From Solea solea (Eukaryota; Chordata; Actinopteri; Pleuronectiformes; Soleidae): a DNA stretch of 64,000 nucleotides. The position numbers were made by a program, and so were the translations under genes. The stretch spans positions 27,174,822 to 27,238,821 of the forward strand of contig NC_081142.1 of assembly GCF_958295425.1 (NCBI RefSeq). Direction: 5' to 3'. The number at the start of each line of letters is the position of its first letter. Position 1 is the first letter of the stretch. The notes beneath the pieces were generated by a model. That model was not told the DNA's origin and made no database searches. It saw nothing but the letters and a program-made list of their open reading frames with translations. This document shows positions 12,854 through 25,500 of this stretch, piece by piece.

Positions 12854-12901
<48 letters not shown>
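12849..12901 (+). repeat. (TA)n microsatellite
   Basis: A nearly pure TA run interrupted once by TG at about 12858. Confidence 0.95.
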
Positions 12902-12904
<3 letters not shown>

Positions 12905-13919
12905 TAGCAGTAATGACAGTAATACAGATACAATTATAATATGAATATAAAAATAATATACATGCTACTATATTATTGTCATACTGTTTTTGCATATACT
13001 TTTAAATAGTGGTGTGTTCAGTTGTATCATATCCATAGAGGATGCTAATTCTGCAGCTTCTTTAATTTTCAATTGCATATTGTCATATGTTTGTGTGTGA
13101 TATGAACAGGATGTGTGTATCTACAGTACATACATACACTTTATGTTTTACACTCCACCCCGCCCCCACCTCGCCTTTGTTGTGTTAATACAAACCCAGT
13201 ACCTTTGCGGCAGACTCTATAATCTACAGGACGGTTTTTCCATTACTCGAGGATGGTCTAGTGCTTCTAACTTGCCCTTATGTTGAATTACAAAATTAAA
13301 GCTTTTCCGAAAATTACCGTGGAGGGAAAAGGGCCTGTGCTATTTTCACTTCTTTGTTCCCCGCTCTGGCAAAAATCATATATAATTGTCGTCACTCCAC
13401 GAAGATTTCTTAGCTTTGACCTTTAGAGCGCAGTAATACATAAAATGATAGGGAGCACATTCCTTGTCTGAACCTCTTCTTCTCTCCCACATCTCAGTCG
13501 TTGAGGGATAGATGCTGTCTCTTGGGGCAATGTTGATACTATTACTGCTGGCATTATTACAATACATGCATTACACTATGTTAATAGTATAATACAAATC
13601 CTGTGTGTCAGTTCCTATGGGCTTATTCCAGCTTTAAACATAACACACAAATGGAAAAAAAAAAAACCCTGCCACCTTTACAGCATGTCTTCACATGGCA
13701 TAGCTAATTGCTAACAACTCACCAAAGACAATTTGCATTAATAACGGGAGGACATTGATATTTCAATAAAAAGTAGGAATTTATTTATTTTTTAAATCTA
13801 TTCCAACACTAAACTGACTTTGTGAGGACCCCGCCAAGATCTATAGTATCATGATATTTGCACGACTCATAAAGACGAAGAGAAGTTTTTATAAAATCCA
13901 CTTCCTAAAAAGCTTTTCA
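12902..13919. other. Non-coding stretch, no gene found
   Basis: Single-copy-looking sequence with an A tract at about 13653-13665. The piece at about 13690-13770 (CTAATTGCTAACAAC, CAATTTGCATTAATAACG) could be regulatory, from composition only. Confidence 0.5.
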
Positions 13920-14195
13920 CATTTCTGTATGTGCAAAGACAATAAGCACTGGTCTCTGTCTCTCCAGGATTCCACGCATGTCTACGTGATCTTGCAGTTC
14001 ATTCCAGTAATGGCAATTTCTCTCCAGGAGTTTGCCCTCTTTTATATTTCCAAGTAGCTTTAAGTGTTGAGTTGTACATGCGTGGGTACCACTGAAATCA
14101 CCTTCTTCATTGTCTCTTTGGACCAAAACAAGAGTAGGCCACCAACTGGACTCTGCAAGTGTTGCTGCACAGACCCAAACTTTAGGTGTGTTCAT
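13920..14195 (-). pseudogene. Unrecognised minus-strand open reading, possible exon or relic
   Basis: Read on the minus strand, a CTCTGCAG acceptor-like site near 14215 precedes about 91 codons ending at a stop near 13917. The peptide begins MNTPKVWVCAATL and ends RQRPVLIVFAHTEM. I do not recognise a domain. Composition is balanced rather than low-complexity, but a 90-codon frame can occur by chance. On the minus strand it lies downstream of the MITE at 14286-14529 and of another open reading at 14530-14998, so the two may once have been continuous. It could be a retrocopy fragment, an unnamed transposon piece or chance. Confidence 0.25.
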
Positions 14196-14285
14196 GTTTG
14201 TCTGTGAGGAATCCCTGCAGAGAATGAGGGAAAAGGCAGATTTACTTTGTCATGTAGAAGCTAACAGGATGCATGGACAATAGAA

Positions 14286-14529
14286 GTATAATTAATTAAT
14301 GTGGTCTTCACGTACCAGAAAGGATGTCGCGATACACAACGTGCAAGATGGGGGCCTCCGTAAAGCAAGGCCCTTGCCTGAAGTAGATATGGAAGGCTTG
14401 TTCTTAGGCTGTGGAAATCAAGAACTTTTATATTTTGAAGTGAGTTTACATTTATACAAACCTTTACCTCTGGATAGTTTATTGACTTTCTGCCAATACA
14501 TCTTCAAATGTTACACACCGGACCTTTAA
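14286..14529 (-). mobile_element. TTAA-flanked MITE, AGGTCCGGTGTGTAA family, one end
   Basis: On the minus strand the element starts at TTAA (14526-14529) followed by AGGTCCGGTGTGTAACATTT. It continues through ATTGGCAGAAAGTCAATA, a CCTAAGAACAAGCC-like block and ACGGAGGCCCCCATCTTG, matching the order of a very abundant teleost non-autonomous DNA transposon. The opposite inverted terminus is not visible near 14290, so the distal end is truncated or too diverged, and its limit is approximate. A TTAA target is typical of piggyBac or Kolobok elements. The terminal AGG suggests Kolobok-like, an inference from terminal bases only. Confidence 0.65.
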
Positions 14530-14998
14530 CAAGGAAATCCAGCACTTTTTCTGTGCACTCATGCATGTTTCCCCAACCCAAAGCTGATTTCTGTGGACCC
14601 AGCAGGGCTCTACAGTATAATAACATTTGCAGGATCCTATGGATTTGCTGTATAGAGAACTTGTTTTGGTAGATTGTTGGTGGTCTGAGTAGTGAATCGC
14701 GAAGCCAGCATGTCTCAAGATCTAATGGCTTCACATGGGAAAACAGTCGGGATGACTTCACTGTATCATCCAGGGTGGTGGGAAGCTGCAGCGAGTCTTT
14801 CTTCACTGTTTTCCTTAAAACAACGTGAAGTTTACTTCTTCCCAATGAGCTGAGCCGGGATCTCAAAGTCACGATAGGGAGCACCGCTGTTCCCCTGGTC
14901 TATGCACAGACCCAACGTGGTATGCTGCTCATTTCTGTAGCTGCCTGTGGTTTTTCAAACAGCCGACGAAATTCAGCAACTTCTGCTGCCCACCAATG
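14530..14998 (-). pseudogene. Unrecognised minus-strand open reading adjoining a MITE
   Basis: One minus-strand frame stays open from about 14998 to the MITE boundary except for a single stop at 14900-14902. The early part reads HWWAAEVAEFRRLFEKPQA. The later part includes SRLSSLGRSKLHVVLRKTV and continues to TEKVLDFLV, where the TTAA element begins. I do not recognise the family. The balanced composition and about 155 nearly open codons are suggestive of former coding sequence, not proof. Alternatives are part of an unrecognised transposon or chance. Confidence 0.25.
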
Positions 14999-17900
14999 AC
15001 AACACAAATAATTCCATTAGCTTTTTAGTCTTTTACCTCTAACTGTGTCGTCATACATCCAGAAAAATATACTAATAAAGTATTCCCTGAAGAAGGTACA
15101 ATGAGGTTCATAAGAACGACAACAAAAACAAGCTTAGCATCTCAGGAATAACTTGAAATGCACAATATTATAGGTTAAACTTGGTGTTAATGATATTAAA
15201 TTGCACAGTACAATGTGACAGAAATGTGTTTTCTTGGGTGAATAAACCATCAAATACCCACCTGGGGCTGATGCATGTGCTAAATTGCAATTTTCAGTTT
15301 GACCAGTAGATGTCACTAATTCTTACAAGAAGCGAGTTAATTGAGCTAGTTTCCTATCTTCAAGTGAACAGGGATGCTAACGTCTCGTCAACTCACATCT
15401 TTGCACTGGCGTTGTGTTTTATTACGCATGTGTGGCATTCACAGGCAAGCCTTGCTTTCACTGATTTATTCTCTTGACCATAGGGATGCAAAAGAAACAA
15501 ATACAAATATAAATTTCAGCTCATTTTACAGCCCAAAGGAATGGCATTATTCAAAAACAAAAGCAATGAAGAGAACTGGTTGTGTTCATTAATAATTTCA
15601 AGGATAATGTCTTTATGTGTTTGACGTTTTTCAAAACAACGATACCAAGTGCTATCAAGAATCGCTGTGGGATAAAATAGTAAAAACTGTGGAATAAAAA
15701 CAGTTGAAAATAGTCAAAAGATGGCATGACACAATTAAAGAGTCCTGTTTAATGCATGGGAAGCATTTTCCCTTTGTACTTGCTCGAGACTGATCCAGTT
15801 CTGAAAATGTATATTAGTCTTCATCTATGAAAATACATATTTCTGTGCAAAATTTCAATTTGTAAAATACATTTCTATGTAGTGGAGCAGTAGTAGAATA
15901 AAGTGTCATTTATTTTTGTAAATGTACCATGCTGCAGTCCACCGCTGTGCAGGTGTGCTCGCAGACCTTTGCTACGATGCCGCTGCTGCTGCTCACATTA
16001 ATAAATCCATGCTGTCACAGCGGGTCGCCTGTTTTTATAAAACAAATGAACATAACAATCAAAAAGAAAATTCCCTCAGAGATGTGAGCAAATGCTTAAA
16101 GCTGGAGGAGCTTCAGAGAACATGCCCTCACCCCGGTACAACTTCTCCTCTCATCGTGTCGCTTTTATTCTTCTCGCTGATGAACTGTAATTATGTCGAC
16201 AAATAACCCTTTTTTAATTCATATAATGGTGGTTTACGGAACACTTAAGAAAAATTAGGGCTTTTGAACATCACAATTAAAATAGGCAGATTTTAAATGT
16301 TTTGTATGTGCAACCTAGGGCTGGCCTCGACCTAAGCTGCAGCTTAAAGGAGTGCAGGCTCATTCCTGCCCAGACATTGGTTGTTATGTGTTTTTTTTTT
16401 TTCTTCTTTTAACCAAGCAGCAGAAAATCCAATTATTAGCAACAACCCAATTACTTTCCCCTCAGACTCAGCGGCTCAAATCCAAGGTTGGATTTGTGGA
16501 TTAGCAAGGTTTACTGATAGTCTCCTAAAAAGGGCAGCAACAATGTCGAATTTCCTGGCCGCCTGCGCTCTTCCGGGATTTGAAGTCAGAGGGTGACATG
16601 ATCATTGAGAGGTGGGATAATGACAGAGGGAGACAGGGAGGAAAGTAGGCAAGGGAAGAGGAGAGCGGTCTCTGGATAGTAGATCACAGTTAGCGGAGGT
16701 CAAAAGTTCAAGTAGGACCTGTCAATGGAGACCGAGCCACTAATAAAGTCATATTGACTTTACAGCCATATACTTAATGCTGTGAGTTACTTGACACTGA
16801 AAGCAGCGCAGCATTTGTAAGTCAATAAGAGGGGGTGGGTGTGGATGAAGTGCACGGTTTGCCTGTCACTCCAATCTGAGGAGGATAATGCCAGACACTG
16901 ACCTCTGACCCTGTGTGTCTTTTGACTTCTAACACCTGCAGGTCACCCCTGTGCAATGGCACGTTGTAATCACTCCAAATCACACAATGTGTTGTATCAC
17001 AACACGTGCTAATTTGTAATTAAAGAAAAATATTTCTACAAAGATGAAGGAAGACGGTATTGGACCGTGCTTCACTCAAGGTTATTCAACTAACGTCTTT
17101 GTAAAGTGTGAAATACTGACAGATTCCAAATCTACAGCTCCAGCGCATAACTTTTCGTGATTTTTTGTTATTGTTGATGTCGTTATGTCGAACAGCAATG
17201 ATCAGTCGTACTTCTACCTGTTGATGTCACACTTTACGAGCTCAATGTTGCTGTCTTCATCTAGAACGGAGCTCAGTGATGTCACCAGACGACATAAGAT
17301 CTAAACACTAATCTATACTGAGAAACACAAAGTCGTGAAGTTGGTGCTAAATCAGCAGCGTGTGAACTAATTTGACAATACTTTATATGTAACAGACGTT
17401 GGTTTATATTTAAAAGTCCCACACTACAGCTTTAAGTCTATGATATGTTAAGAAGAATGTTTGCCAGCATTTTTAGGCCTGCACTACTGCACCAGACTCC
17501 ATAGAGAAAAGGAATGTTTTTAGTTTGAGGGGACACCGGAGCTGCTGGTCTACTGTTGTTCTCACTTTTTTAAATCCAGATAAAGGATTTCAAACACTGA
17601 AGTCACAAAATAGCACATGTGAACTCACTGATGGAGGCAGCAGTGGATCAACAACTCCTGTGAGCTGTGATGTAAAATTGCTGATTGTCTTTCTGGACTC
17701 TGTCTGTCTGTGAGAGTGAGCATTTTTCAAAGACTGTCTAACAGTGAAATGAAGTGGAGAGCATATTCTTCAGATATCACTGACTTAAGCAGGCTTGGAT
17801 TTTATGAGGTGAGCCTGTTTTCCTTGTGTCCCTCTGGTTCCTATAGCACCAGGGGTTAGCGTCACAAAGTCAATTCTGACTATATGTCACCTCATACAAC

Positions 17901-18099
17901 TACACTTCAAAAGAACCTGAAATATCACTTTAAGTGACTTTTTTAATGAACATTTTACTCCCACTTCTGTCAAAATGGGTCAGAAAGTAACAGGGAATGA
18001 ATAACTCATATAATGAAACACTTCAATCCCTTTAATAAAGAGTTCCAGGAATGATATGTGCCACTCGCTAAATTTGCAAAAATCCCCTCTAAAAGCTTG
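14999..18099. other. Non-coding stretch, no gene found
   Basis: Long single-copy-looking interval. The stretch at about 16420-16560 (CCAATTATTAGCAACAACC, GGATTTGTGGATTAGCAAGG) is a possible conserved block. No gene or clear transposon was recognised. Confidence 0.5.
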
Positions 18100-18545
18100 G
18101 TAAGCTTCATCAAACTAATCAGAGTGGACAGCCACCAAATATAATCTCATCTGAATTCGCTATGTGTGACCGAGCTGCTGAGCAGGTGAACTCTTTGGCA
18201 ATAACTGATGGGAAAGTCTGCCGTTCTCTATTAACGTGCACAGATTAAACCTAACACCCACCTTATACCACTCGGCGAGGAATCATATTGCACCAAAGCC
18301 CACAGTAACCTTAGGTATCTCTTTCATTATTGCCTAATTAACCTACTAATAGCCATGTCCTTACTGCTTCGTGTCTTTAATTATCTGTCAGGCCTGCGCT
18401 GCGTTCATACTGAGATTACAACTGTGTCAGTCAGCGCTGTGTCCCATCACATCTTTTATGAGATCATTTTCTATTGGCTTTATTCTAAAAGACACTGTTT
18501 AATTAACAGCTATTTTCAACCTGGAATAACATAGTCATTCATCAT
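18100..18545. promoter_or_regulatory. Candidate conserved non-coding element
   Basis: About 450 bp of non-repetitive sequence dense in homeodomain cores: GCCTAATTAACCTACTAATA near 18333-18352, CTTTAATTATCTGTCAGG near 18376-18393, and TGTTTAATTAACAG near 18497-18510. It lacks any open frame of note. The look is that of a deeply conserved vertebrate enhancer. This rests on motif density alone. Confidence 0.4.
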
Positions 18546-19899
18546 TTGATATTACTCCATACAAGTCACAGTTATTGCTGTAAAATTGTGCATGAAAAGC
18601 AGCGAGAGGGTTGGACATGTGTGTGTGTGTCACGGCGAGATGTCCAGGCTGAGTCTGGAGAAAGGCCAAAAAGGCACGAGTCACACCACTTCATCACATT
18701 AGTCACTGAGTTGAGACGTGCTGTCGTTAACTGTAACAACAACACAGTGTCAAGCCTCTGATTCAGAGCCAATGCATCATGCAACGCAACATTTCTGTTC
18801 ACTCAGCAGAGTCTGAAGTGTGGCTGCGTCTTCTCCAACTTTTCACCCTTCACAACTCCTCAACCAACACTGACACAATCATTTAATCCAACTTTGTCTA
18901 TGGGGAAACTATTGTGAGTCAAATCACAATATAATGTGTGACCAGAGCAAAATTGCGCTTAATGTAGCAACTGATTTACAGCTATAATTACGTGCAAAAA
19001 CAAAAACAAAAGACAAGCTTTACCTTCTGCTTATTAATTAAAACATATACACATCTTGGTAAATCATCAGATTTAATATTACTGTAATTCATAACTTGAT
19101 TAATTATCATAGGGATTAATTGAAAGACCCTTAGTATCTCCGTCATCTCTTGACCACCAAGTCTTGAAATTGTTCTTTTTTAAATGTACTCATTTGTCTG
19201 TGACATATAGGACAGTAAACATTACATCCTGATGTGTAAATGGAAGAATGACAATAAAGATTTAATGTAAACTCTTACTTCATACTGCTTTTAATGTGTA
19301 TGTAATTTCATTTTTAAGTGATATTTTGAGTCCTTTCCTATGACAACAAAAGCACTGGTGTTGCTGCTCATTGATAGGTCATATCATTTCAGTAATTTAA
19401 AGTTAATCATTTTGAGAATGTCCTGTTTGCTGTGTAACCTAAGACTGCACAGACAAATGTTCCACATAGTTACAACGGTGCTAAAGAAAAATGTCAAATG
19501 TGACAATCATAACAGCGTTTGGTGCCCTTTACTGTGTTTGCACAAAGGATTTAATGACAATTATTCACAATGAACAAGAGAGATCCCGGATTTACAATAG
19601 GTATTAGCTTTGTGTGTACACAGACTCGGGATGAAACTATATTATTTAAGAGTTAAGAGTTTATTTTCTCCATTAACTGATGCACAATTTGGTCCAAAAT
19701 ATATCCCATAATGTGAATTTTGTTTAACTTGTGTTGTCTAAAAACCAAAGATGTCCATTTGTCATCACAGACAAGCACAGAAACTGAAACAATCATTTAG
19801 ATTACATTAATTGGATCACTGACATACGTCACAGTTATTGATTACTGTAGGAGCTGGTTAGAAATGAATTTATCAATTAAAAATTGTAGGCCTATTTCA
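18546..19899. other. Non-coding stretch, no gene found
   Basis: AT-rich sequence with no supported gene. An interspersed repeat begins near 19900. Confidence 0.55.
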
Positions 19900-20275
19900 T
19901 ACTTTATATACAGTCTATGAACGCCATATATAGCCTGGCTCTCTCTGACTAAAATCCATCTCCTAACAGAAAGAACATTTTAATTTAGACTAGCTGTTTC
20001 CTGCTGTTTCCAGTCTTTGTCCTAAGCTAACCAAGCAGCTGTTAGCGCCGAGCCTTATTAAATGACCTCACACTGATACTGTACTTTCTAAAATGCCATA
20101 ACTTTCCTGAAACACGTTATATATCTGTAAATGAATACCTGTTAATCCAAAAATCCCTTTCTTCAGTTTGTTTTTGTGCAGATCAAATGAACAACATATG
20201 CGGTGTTAATTAGATATCATATGAGGTGTTGCTAGGCTTTGGGCTAAGCTAATCTAATCAGCTGCTGCTCACTTA
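19900..20275 (+). repeat. Two copies of a GCTAAGCTAA-type teleost repeat
   Basis: The first copy carries TTTATATACAGTCTATGA, then TAGCTGTTTCCTGCTGTTTC and CAGTCTTTGTCCTAAGCTAA into CAAGCAGCTGTTAGC (to about 20047). A second, shorter copy at about 20226-20275 reads GCTTTGGGCTAAGCTAATC and AATCAGCTGCTGCTC. This phrase is widespread in fish genomes. Its transposon class is unknown to me. Confidence 0.55.
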
Positions 20276-21498
20276 TTATAAGATTACATCCTTTAATTGA
20301 ACACATGTATAAATAAATGACAGGCTCCTTTTACATCCAACAGTCAAGAAGGTAGCGAGTACATTGCTTTAAGGTTTCACTAGCGTTGCTAACTGCAAAT
20401 TAGCAAAGGTAGTTAGAGCTAATTATTGTGTGTGAAAATTCAGTATTTATCAGTAATGAATGATATATTAATTTTGATATTATACATTTTTTATAATTAT
20501 TAAAAAAAAACATCCCTCACTTTATCTGCAGCTGTTTTCGTGTGGAAAAGCAGTGTGCAAATATGAAAGTGTGATTTAGTAAAGCAAATATGTCAGTGTA
20601 GAAAACACGAGGCAACAGTGCAGGTAAAAATGCTGCGATCTGCTGTCATTTCCCTCCAGATGTACAACCAGTGGAGCATTTAAGTCGCTAGACGCTCAGC
20701 CGAGACTCAGACAAGTGACTTTATGTGTTACGCTGGTTTCCCCCTCACTCCCCCCGTCACTGTCTCAAAGTCCCAGCACAGATCACGAGTTCCATTAGGA
20801 ATTTCAAGTCGAATTAAGGTGCTTGGGGAGGACACATTAACACATGTGCCGCTTCTGTAGTTAAACGTCAGAATGAGGCCTGTGACTTTATATTCCATTA
20901 GCCACTGCCTCATGTTTCCCTGCTGTGTATCTAAATAAATAATCAAGACAGCCTACAAAACATGAATCATCTTTTCACAATAATAGAAAATGAATGGCTC
21001 CGCTTGGGTAAGTAAATTACACCCAGAACATCCTGCAGACTAAATCACTGCTGAGAGCTGATGACAAAGGATGCATTTGAGGCCACAGCAAAGCACTCGT
21101 CCAGAAAATGTGAAAATCTGAATAAAATGTTTTTGGCTTTCAAGCTCTTTACTATCACCTTGCATGGAAATCTAACTCAGTTTGGCTTCTTATTAATTCA
21201 TAAGCCATTAGTAACACAGTTCTCTAACAAAAAGCCCCTGATAATGGAGAAAAAGGATGTGTTTGAGAGAGGTATGGGCAATTATCGTTTAAGCGTGGGC
21301 GATTAAAGAGAAGTTTGCAAAAAATAGCTTAAAGTGCGCTCGTGAAAGATGCAAATGGATGAACTATTTTACGGGCATTAGACACATCTATTTAAATGCA
21401 GCTGAAGTGTATTCTAACACCTGTCACGCTAAATCATGTGCAGTTGTATGGTATTAGGCTGAAAGAAGCCAGGCTAGATCTAAGTCTAATCCTTTTAG
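20276..21498. other. Non-coding stretch with a candidate conserved block at 20740-20965
   Basis: No gene is supported. At 20740-20965 the sequence is balanced and complex, with GTCGAATTAAGGTGC, ATTCCATTAGCCACTGCC and AAATAAATAATCAAGACAG. It may be a conserved element. An A tract lies at about 20502-20511. Confidence 0.4.
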
Positions 21499-21544
<46 letters not shown>

Positions 21545-21618
21545 CGTCTATCTCTCTCTCTGTCTATCTATCTATCTATCTATGTATCTATCTATCTATC
21601 TATTTGTCTGTCTGTCTC

Positions 21619-21653
<35 letters not shown>

Positions 21654-21654
21654 C
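21499..21654 (+). repeat. (TCTA)n/(TCTG)n tetranucleotide microsatellite
   Basis: About 155 bp of TCTA units with interspersed TCTG and TCTC blocks. It is probably highly length-polymorphic. Confidence 0.97.
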
Positions 21655-21709
21655 TTAATACTTTGATAGAACACATTAGATAATTGATTACAAGTCATTT
21701 TAAGCAAAA

Positions 21710-21960
21710 TATGGCCTATAGCTCAGCTAGCATTGCTATTAGTAGCATGCTAACATGCTGCTATTTTGCATTTATTTTGTTCACCAACAGAATGCTAACT
21801 GGCACTTAACAATAAATGTGTCCAAGGTAATGAATAATAATATCTATCTAGCCGGCAGTGCTTTTAGAAAGTAGCCTGTAGTTGGTGGACTATTTCACCA
21901 GTAAAGTTAGTGTGATCATGAACATCATGAGGATATATTTTGTTATATATAATATAGTAA
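21710..21960. repeat. GCTAGC/GCTAAC-rich dispersed repeat, decayed
   Basis: CTCAGCTAGCATTGCTATTA and AGCATGCTAACATGCTGC are followed by TTGTTCACCAACAGAATGC and TAAC. This resembles the teleost repeat in which ATGCTAACATGCTAGC units recur. Boundaries are approximate. Confidence 0.45.
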
Positions 21961-22089
21961 CGCTAGAGGCCATGTGTCTATTATAGTGACAGATAGTAAC
22001 AGATTGATCAAATATGTGTTGATGATAACCTGTACATATAATTGTCTAAATACATAAAATCATAATGCAATTACAACAGAACAGAACAA

Positions 22090-22148
22090 AATAGAATAGA
22101 ATAGAATAGAATAGAATAGAATAGAATAGAATAGAATAGAATAGAATA
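22090..22148 (+). repeat. (TAGAA)n pentanucleotide microsatellite
   Basis: About eleven uninterrupted 5-bp units. Confidence 0.97.
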
Positions 22149-23647
22149 TAAAGCCTGTATTGCACAAGACTCTTTCATGTGTGCTTGTGTTGTCCCCTGC
22201 TCCATGTGTTCATGTCCAGGGAAAGTCCTGCTTCCAATTAACACCATTCTACACATTCACACTAGAACAGACATGTTATTGTATACTCCGGAACCCTTTT
22301 AGAAGCAATGTCTTTGTGTAGTCTAAATCCCTGATGTACAAAAAAAAGGCCAATGGTAAAACATCTCTCAGGTAAATTATGTACAGTACAGGCTGCTTAA
22401 ACCTTAATGGGAGCTAGTTCCATTGTGGAGCAGGTGTTAATGCCATCTCATTTCCTCACATACACCTTCCTCCTTTCCCTGCACATAAATTATTAGCACA
22501 GATGCAACCTACTATTTACTTTTTAAACAGGATGAGCAGGCTGTAGCATACTAAGAGGCAAAGAGCTGGTCTGTGAGCCAACGTGGGTCAAAGTATAGAG
22601 AAGTGGAGAGAGACCCCGGACAGTGAGCACCAGGAGAGTCATGAATAAGTCACAACTGCCCCTGGACCTTCCTCTGATGGTACCTAGGCTGTGACATGGA
22701 GCTTTTTCATCTGATAGCGCAGAAATGTCCCGGAGACGTTGGGGGGGGGGGACTCAGATACAAGTGGCTGTTATTGTATATGCATGTGGTGTGTCTTCTG
22801 CATGTGTGTGAGTACATCACAGCCGTGTGGATCACACACACCAAGCATCTTCATTCATCCTCAAGAGACCCCCGCCACAGTTTTTCAAAGCGCTGTCTTG
22901 GTCCCACCCCTCCACCCCCACCAGTAAGGCCAGTGGGGTGTCAGGGAACCAGCTGATTTCACTTTCTGTTCAAATAATGACTGTAATTAAGCAATTAAGA
23001 TCCCGAGAAGCAGAGAGGGCAAGACCTAGCATTCCTGACACAGACAGCAAATGAGGAGTCGTCAAGGGAATACAAACATTATGGCAAAGGCATATGCTCG
23101 CTCCCTTTGGTAGTGATAGCAATAGCTTGTGTCAAAGGTGATACAGGAAACAAGCTCATTTGACGATGGCGCTTTAAAAATAACATTTATATGTCTGAAT
23201 TTAAAGCTGAAATGTGTAGTTATTAATGTTTATATATGTATATATATATATGTGTTTATATATATGTTTTATATTATATTTACTGTATATAAGCTGACCA
23301 CTAGGGAATTTTCTATAGTCAATTCCCGTCTTTTTAGAGTTCAGTGCAGCTGATGGCTGATATATGAGGCTGATTTTTTTTTAAATTCATCTCAATCTAA
23401 TACAACAGTTTAAAAATAACAGATGACAAACAAAATAGCATTTTGGGCCATTTTTTTTCTCCTTTCCATCTAATGAAATATAAGCATTGCATTGTAAGAA
23501 ATTATACACACAATTGTCTCTTCAATCTGTATCTTGTGTCTGCTTAAATGTATGTATGAATTAAATATGAAATACATGAAACAAAATCAAAAATCAAAAA
23601 AGCTTACCAAATCAAACAAAGGTATCCAGTAACTGTTACTAAATGGC
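22149..23647. other. Non-coding stretch, no gene found
   Basis: Contains a G tract at about 22740-22751, a TATATG-rich patch at about 23232-23275 and no supported gene. The patch at about 22400-22500 (GGGAGCTAGTTCCATTG, ATAAATTATTAGCACAG) may be regulatory. Confidence 0.5.
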
Positions 23648-23722
23648 AGGGTTGTGTGAGGGCATCCAGCATAAAAACCTCATCAGGATCATCTGCACTG
23701 GTGGCAAACCCTAGAGAGATAG
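23648..23722 (+). mobile_element. SINE/LINE 3' fragment (GGCATCCAGC family)
   Basis: AGGGTTGTGTGAGGGCATCC followed by AGCATAAAAACC, GGATCATCTGCACTGG and TGGCAAACCCTAGAG parallels the common teleost repeat reading GGAAGGGCATCCGGCGTAAAA, then GCGGATCATCCGCTGTGG, then CGACCCC. It is heavily diverged and short. Confidence 0.5.
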
Positions 23723-25229
23723 GAGCGGAGAGTATGCATAAACTGTATATATCTATACATACAGTATATAAAGATTTAGACTTTGCAGCATTCCTAAGTG
23801 TAAAGTTACAAAATAAGTGACATCAAGTTTGTAAATTATTTAATGATGAGCTGACGCCAGTTATTTGCCAATGTTAAAAAAAGTGATCTATTCAGGAACT
23901 GTCAGAATGAAATAACATTTGGAACAGTAAACACACTGTTGAAACCAAAGGGTATTTGCAGAATGATCTCTTGGTCATGGAGTGTTTTCACTCAAGTACC
24001 AACCTGAGATACTGACTTCTTCTTTTTTCTTCTTGGCTGCTTGAATAGCCTTTCAAGGACTGCAATGAGACATTGGGCAGCAGCAACGAGATATTTGGCA
24101 TTTTCAGGTATGAGAAAAGTCCAAGCTGGCCTTACATTCAGAAATAACACAAGTTCTTAAACTATTGACTGCACTGAAGCAGCAGACTTCAAAAGGTCCC
24201 TCTGACCTGTTTGCTGGGGAGCCTCAAACCAAGTTTTTTTTTTTTTTTCCTTCTTCTTCTTCTTTCCCTCCCCAGTACTCTGCGTTTCATTATTAATATG
24301 TTTTTTCTCAAGTTTCTCTCTGACCCAGGACATTAAATAAAACATTGTATGGTTCATGAAAGATTATGAAAGAGCAGAACGTAAGCAGCAGGAGGTGTAA
24401 ACTCAGCACAATTCATTCTGGTATATAATGTCAATGCCAGCAACCCCCCTCTCACCCTACCTCCATGCCCTGCAGGCATATTGGCGGAACTACCAATGGA
24501 TGCTAAGCTTTTTCCGACAAAGCTTCGAAGATAAAGTATCTTCCTTTTATCCCCTCTGCAAATCAATTCTGGGCCTTACAGCAAAATCCCATAAAATAAC
24601 TTCAAACACCACTACTTACTCCAAAAATTTGTATTATGGCGATATCTCTTTGAACCCATACCAGTGAAGTTTTGGAGGAAAATGATTTAAGTGTTATCTG
24701 CTAAGACATCAGCATGTCAGCACTTCACCTCAGTTTTTCTTCAAATGTCAACCTGAACCTTGTATTTCACTCCTTGTGTTTGGTTTTTGATTGCTTCTAA
24801 CCATCCAGGCCTGGTGATAAATACAAATGCTGCTTGTAAACTTAATGGCTGTAGTAAGCGCAAACAAGATGGTGTGAAGCCCTGCTGGTGTTTCGTGCTC
24901 ACTCAGCTGCTGAAATATTCATTCCCTTCACTCTACTTCAACAATATATATATAAACTGAATCACTGAGAAACAGTATGTGTCAGTCAAGGAGTAAATCA
25001 CTGAAGTGTAGCCACAGAGGCTGTTTAATTTAACTCCAACCAAAGCAACAACAATGTTGGGGCACTATAGGGTGCTGAAATTACAATAATTAGAAAAGTC
25101 TAAAAGCAAAACAACAAAAACAAGATTAGTGTGTATTTAGATTTAGAAGTATGGGACTCACAAGATAAATAAGTTTGATTATCAGAATTATTATGGGCCA
25201 TATTGTTTATCATATCATTACCATGCTAG
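23723..25229. other. Non-coding stretch, no gene found
   Basis: A polypyrimidine stretch lies at about 24234-24275 (T14, then CTT units). The remainder is single-copy-looking without a gene. Confidence 0.55.
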
Positions 25230-25500
25230 CTTAGATCATAGTATACTGAGTGTGATTAGAACGTTTGTTTGCAATGGTATACATCATATATAGTGAGCTA
25301 GCTAGCTGGTTAGCTTGTTATGCTAACCATGCTAAAGAAAATCCTCACAATACTTGTATTTTGTCACAAGTATGCTTTATCACTTAATGGATCCTTATAA
25401 ATTACAGGAAGCCATTAGCTTAACATATAAATAAGTGCAGTTGGTCCAAAATAATAGTATGGATCAAGATCGTATTTTGACCTGAAAAGGTTGTGTCACT
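25230..25500. repeat. Distant relative of the 28-kb tandem repeat
   Basis: GATCGTATTTTGACCTGAAA followed by AGGTTGTGTCAC near 25467-25499 matches, with few changes, the phrase CATTCTATTTTGTCCTGAAA with AGATTTGTGTCAC near 28419-28450. GCTAGC/GCTAACC words lie just upstream in both. This points to a dispersed family rather than a purely local duplication. Confidence 0.4.

Noticed and set aside
21396..21683. 95-codon frame rich in Leu, Ser, Tyr and Ile
   Set aside because: It is a translation of the TCTA/TCTG tetranucleotide repeat.
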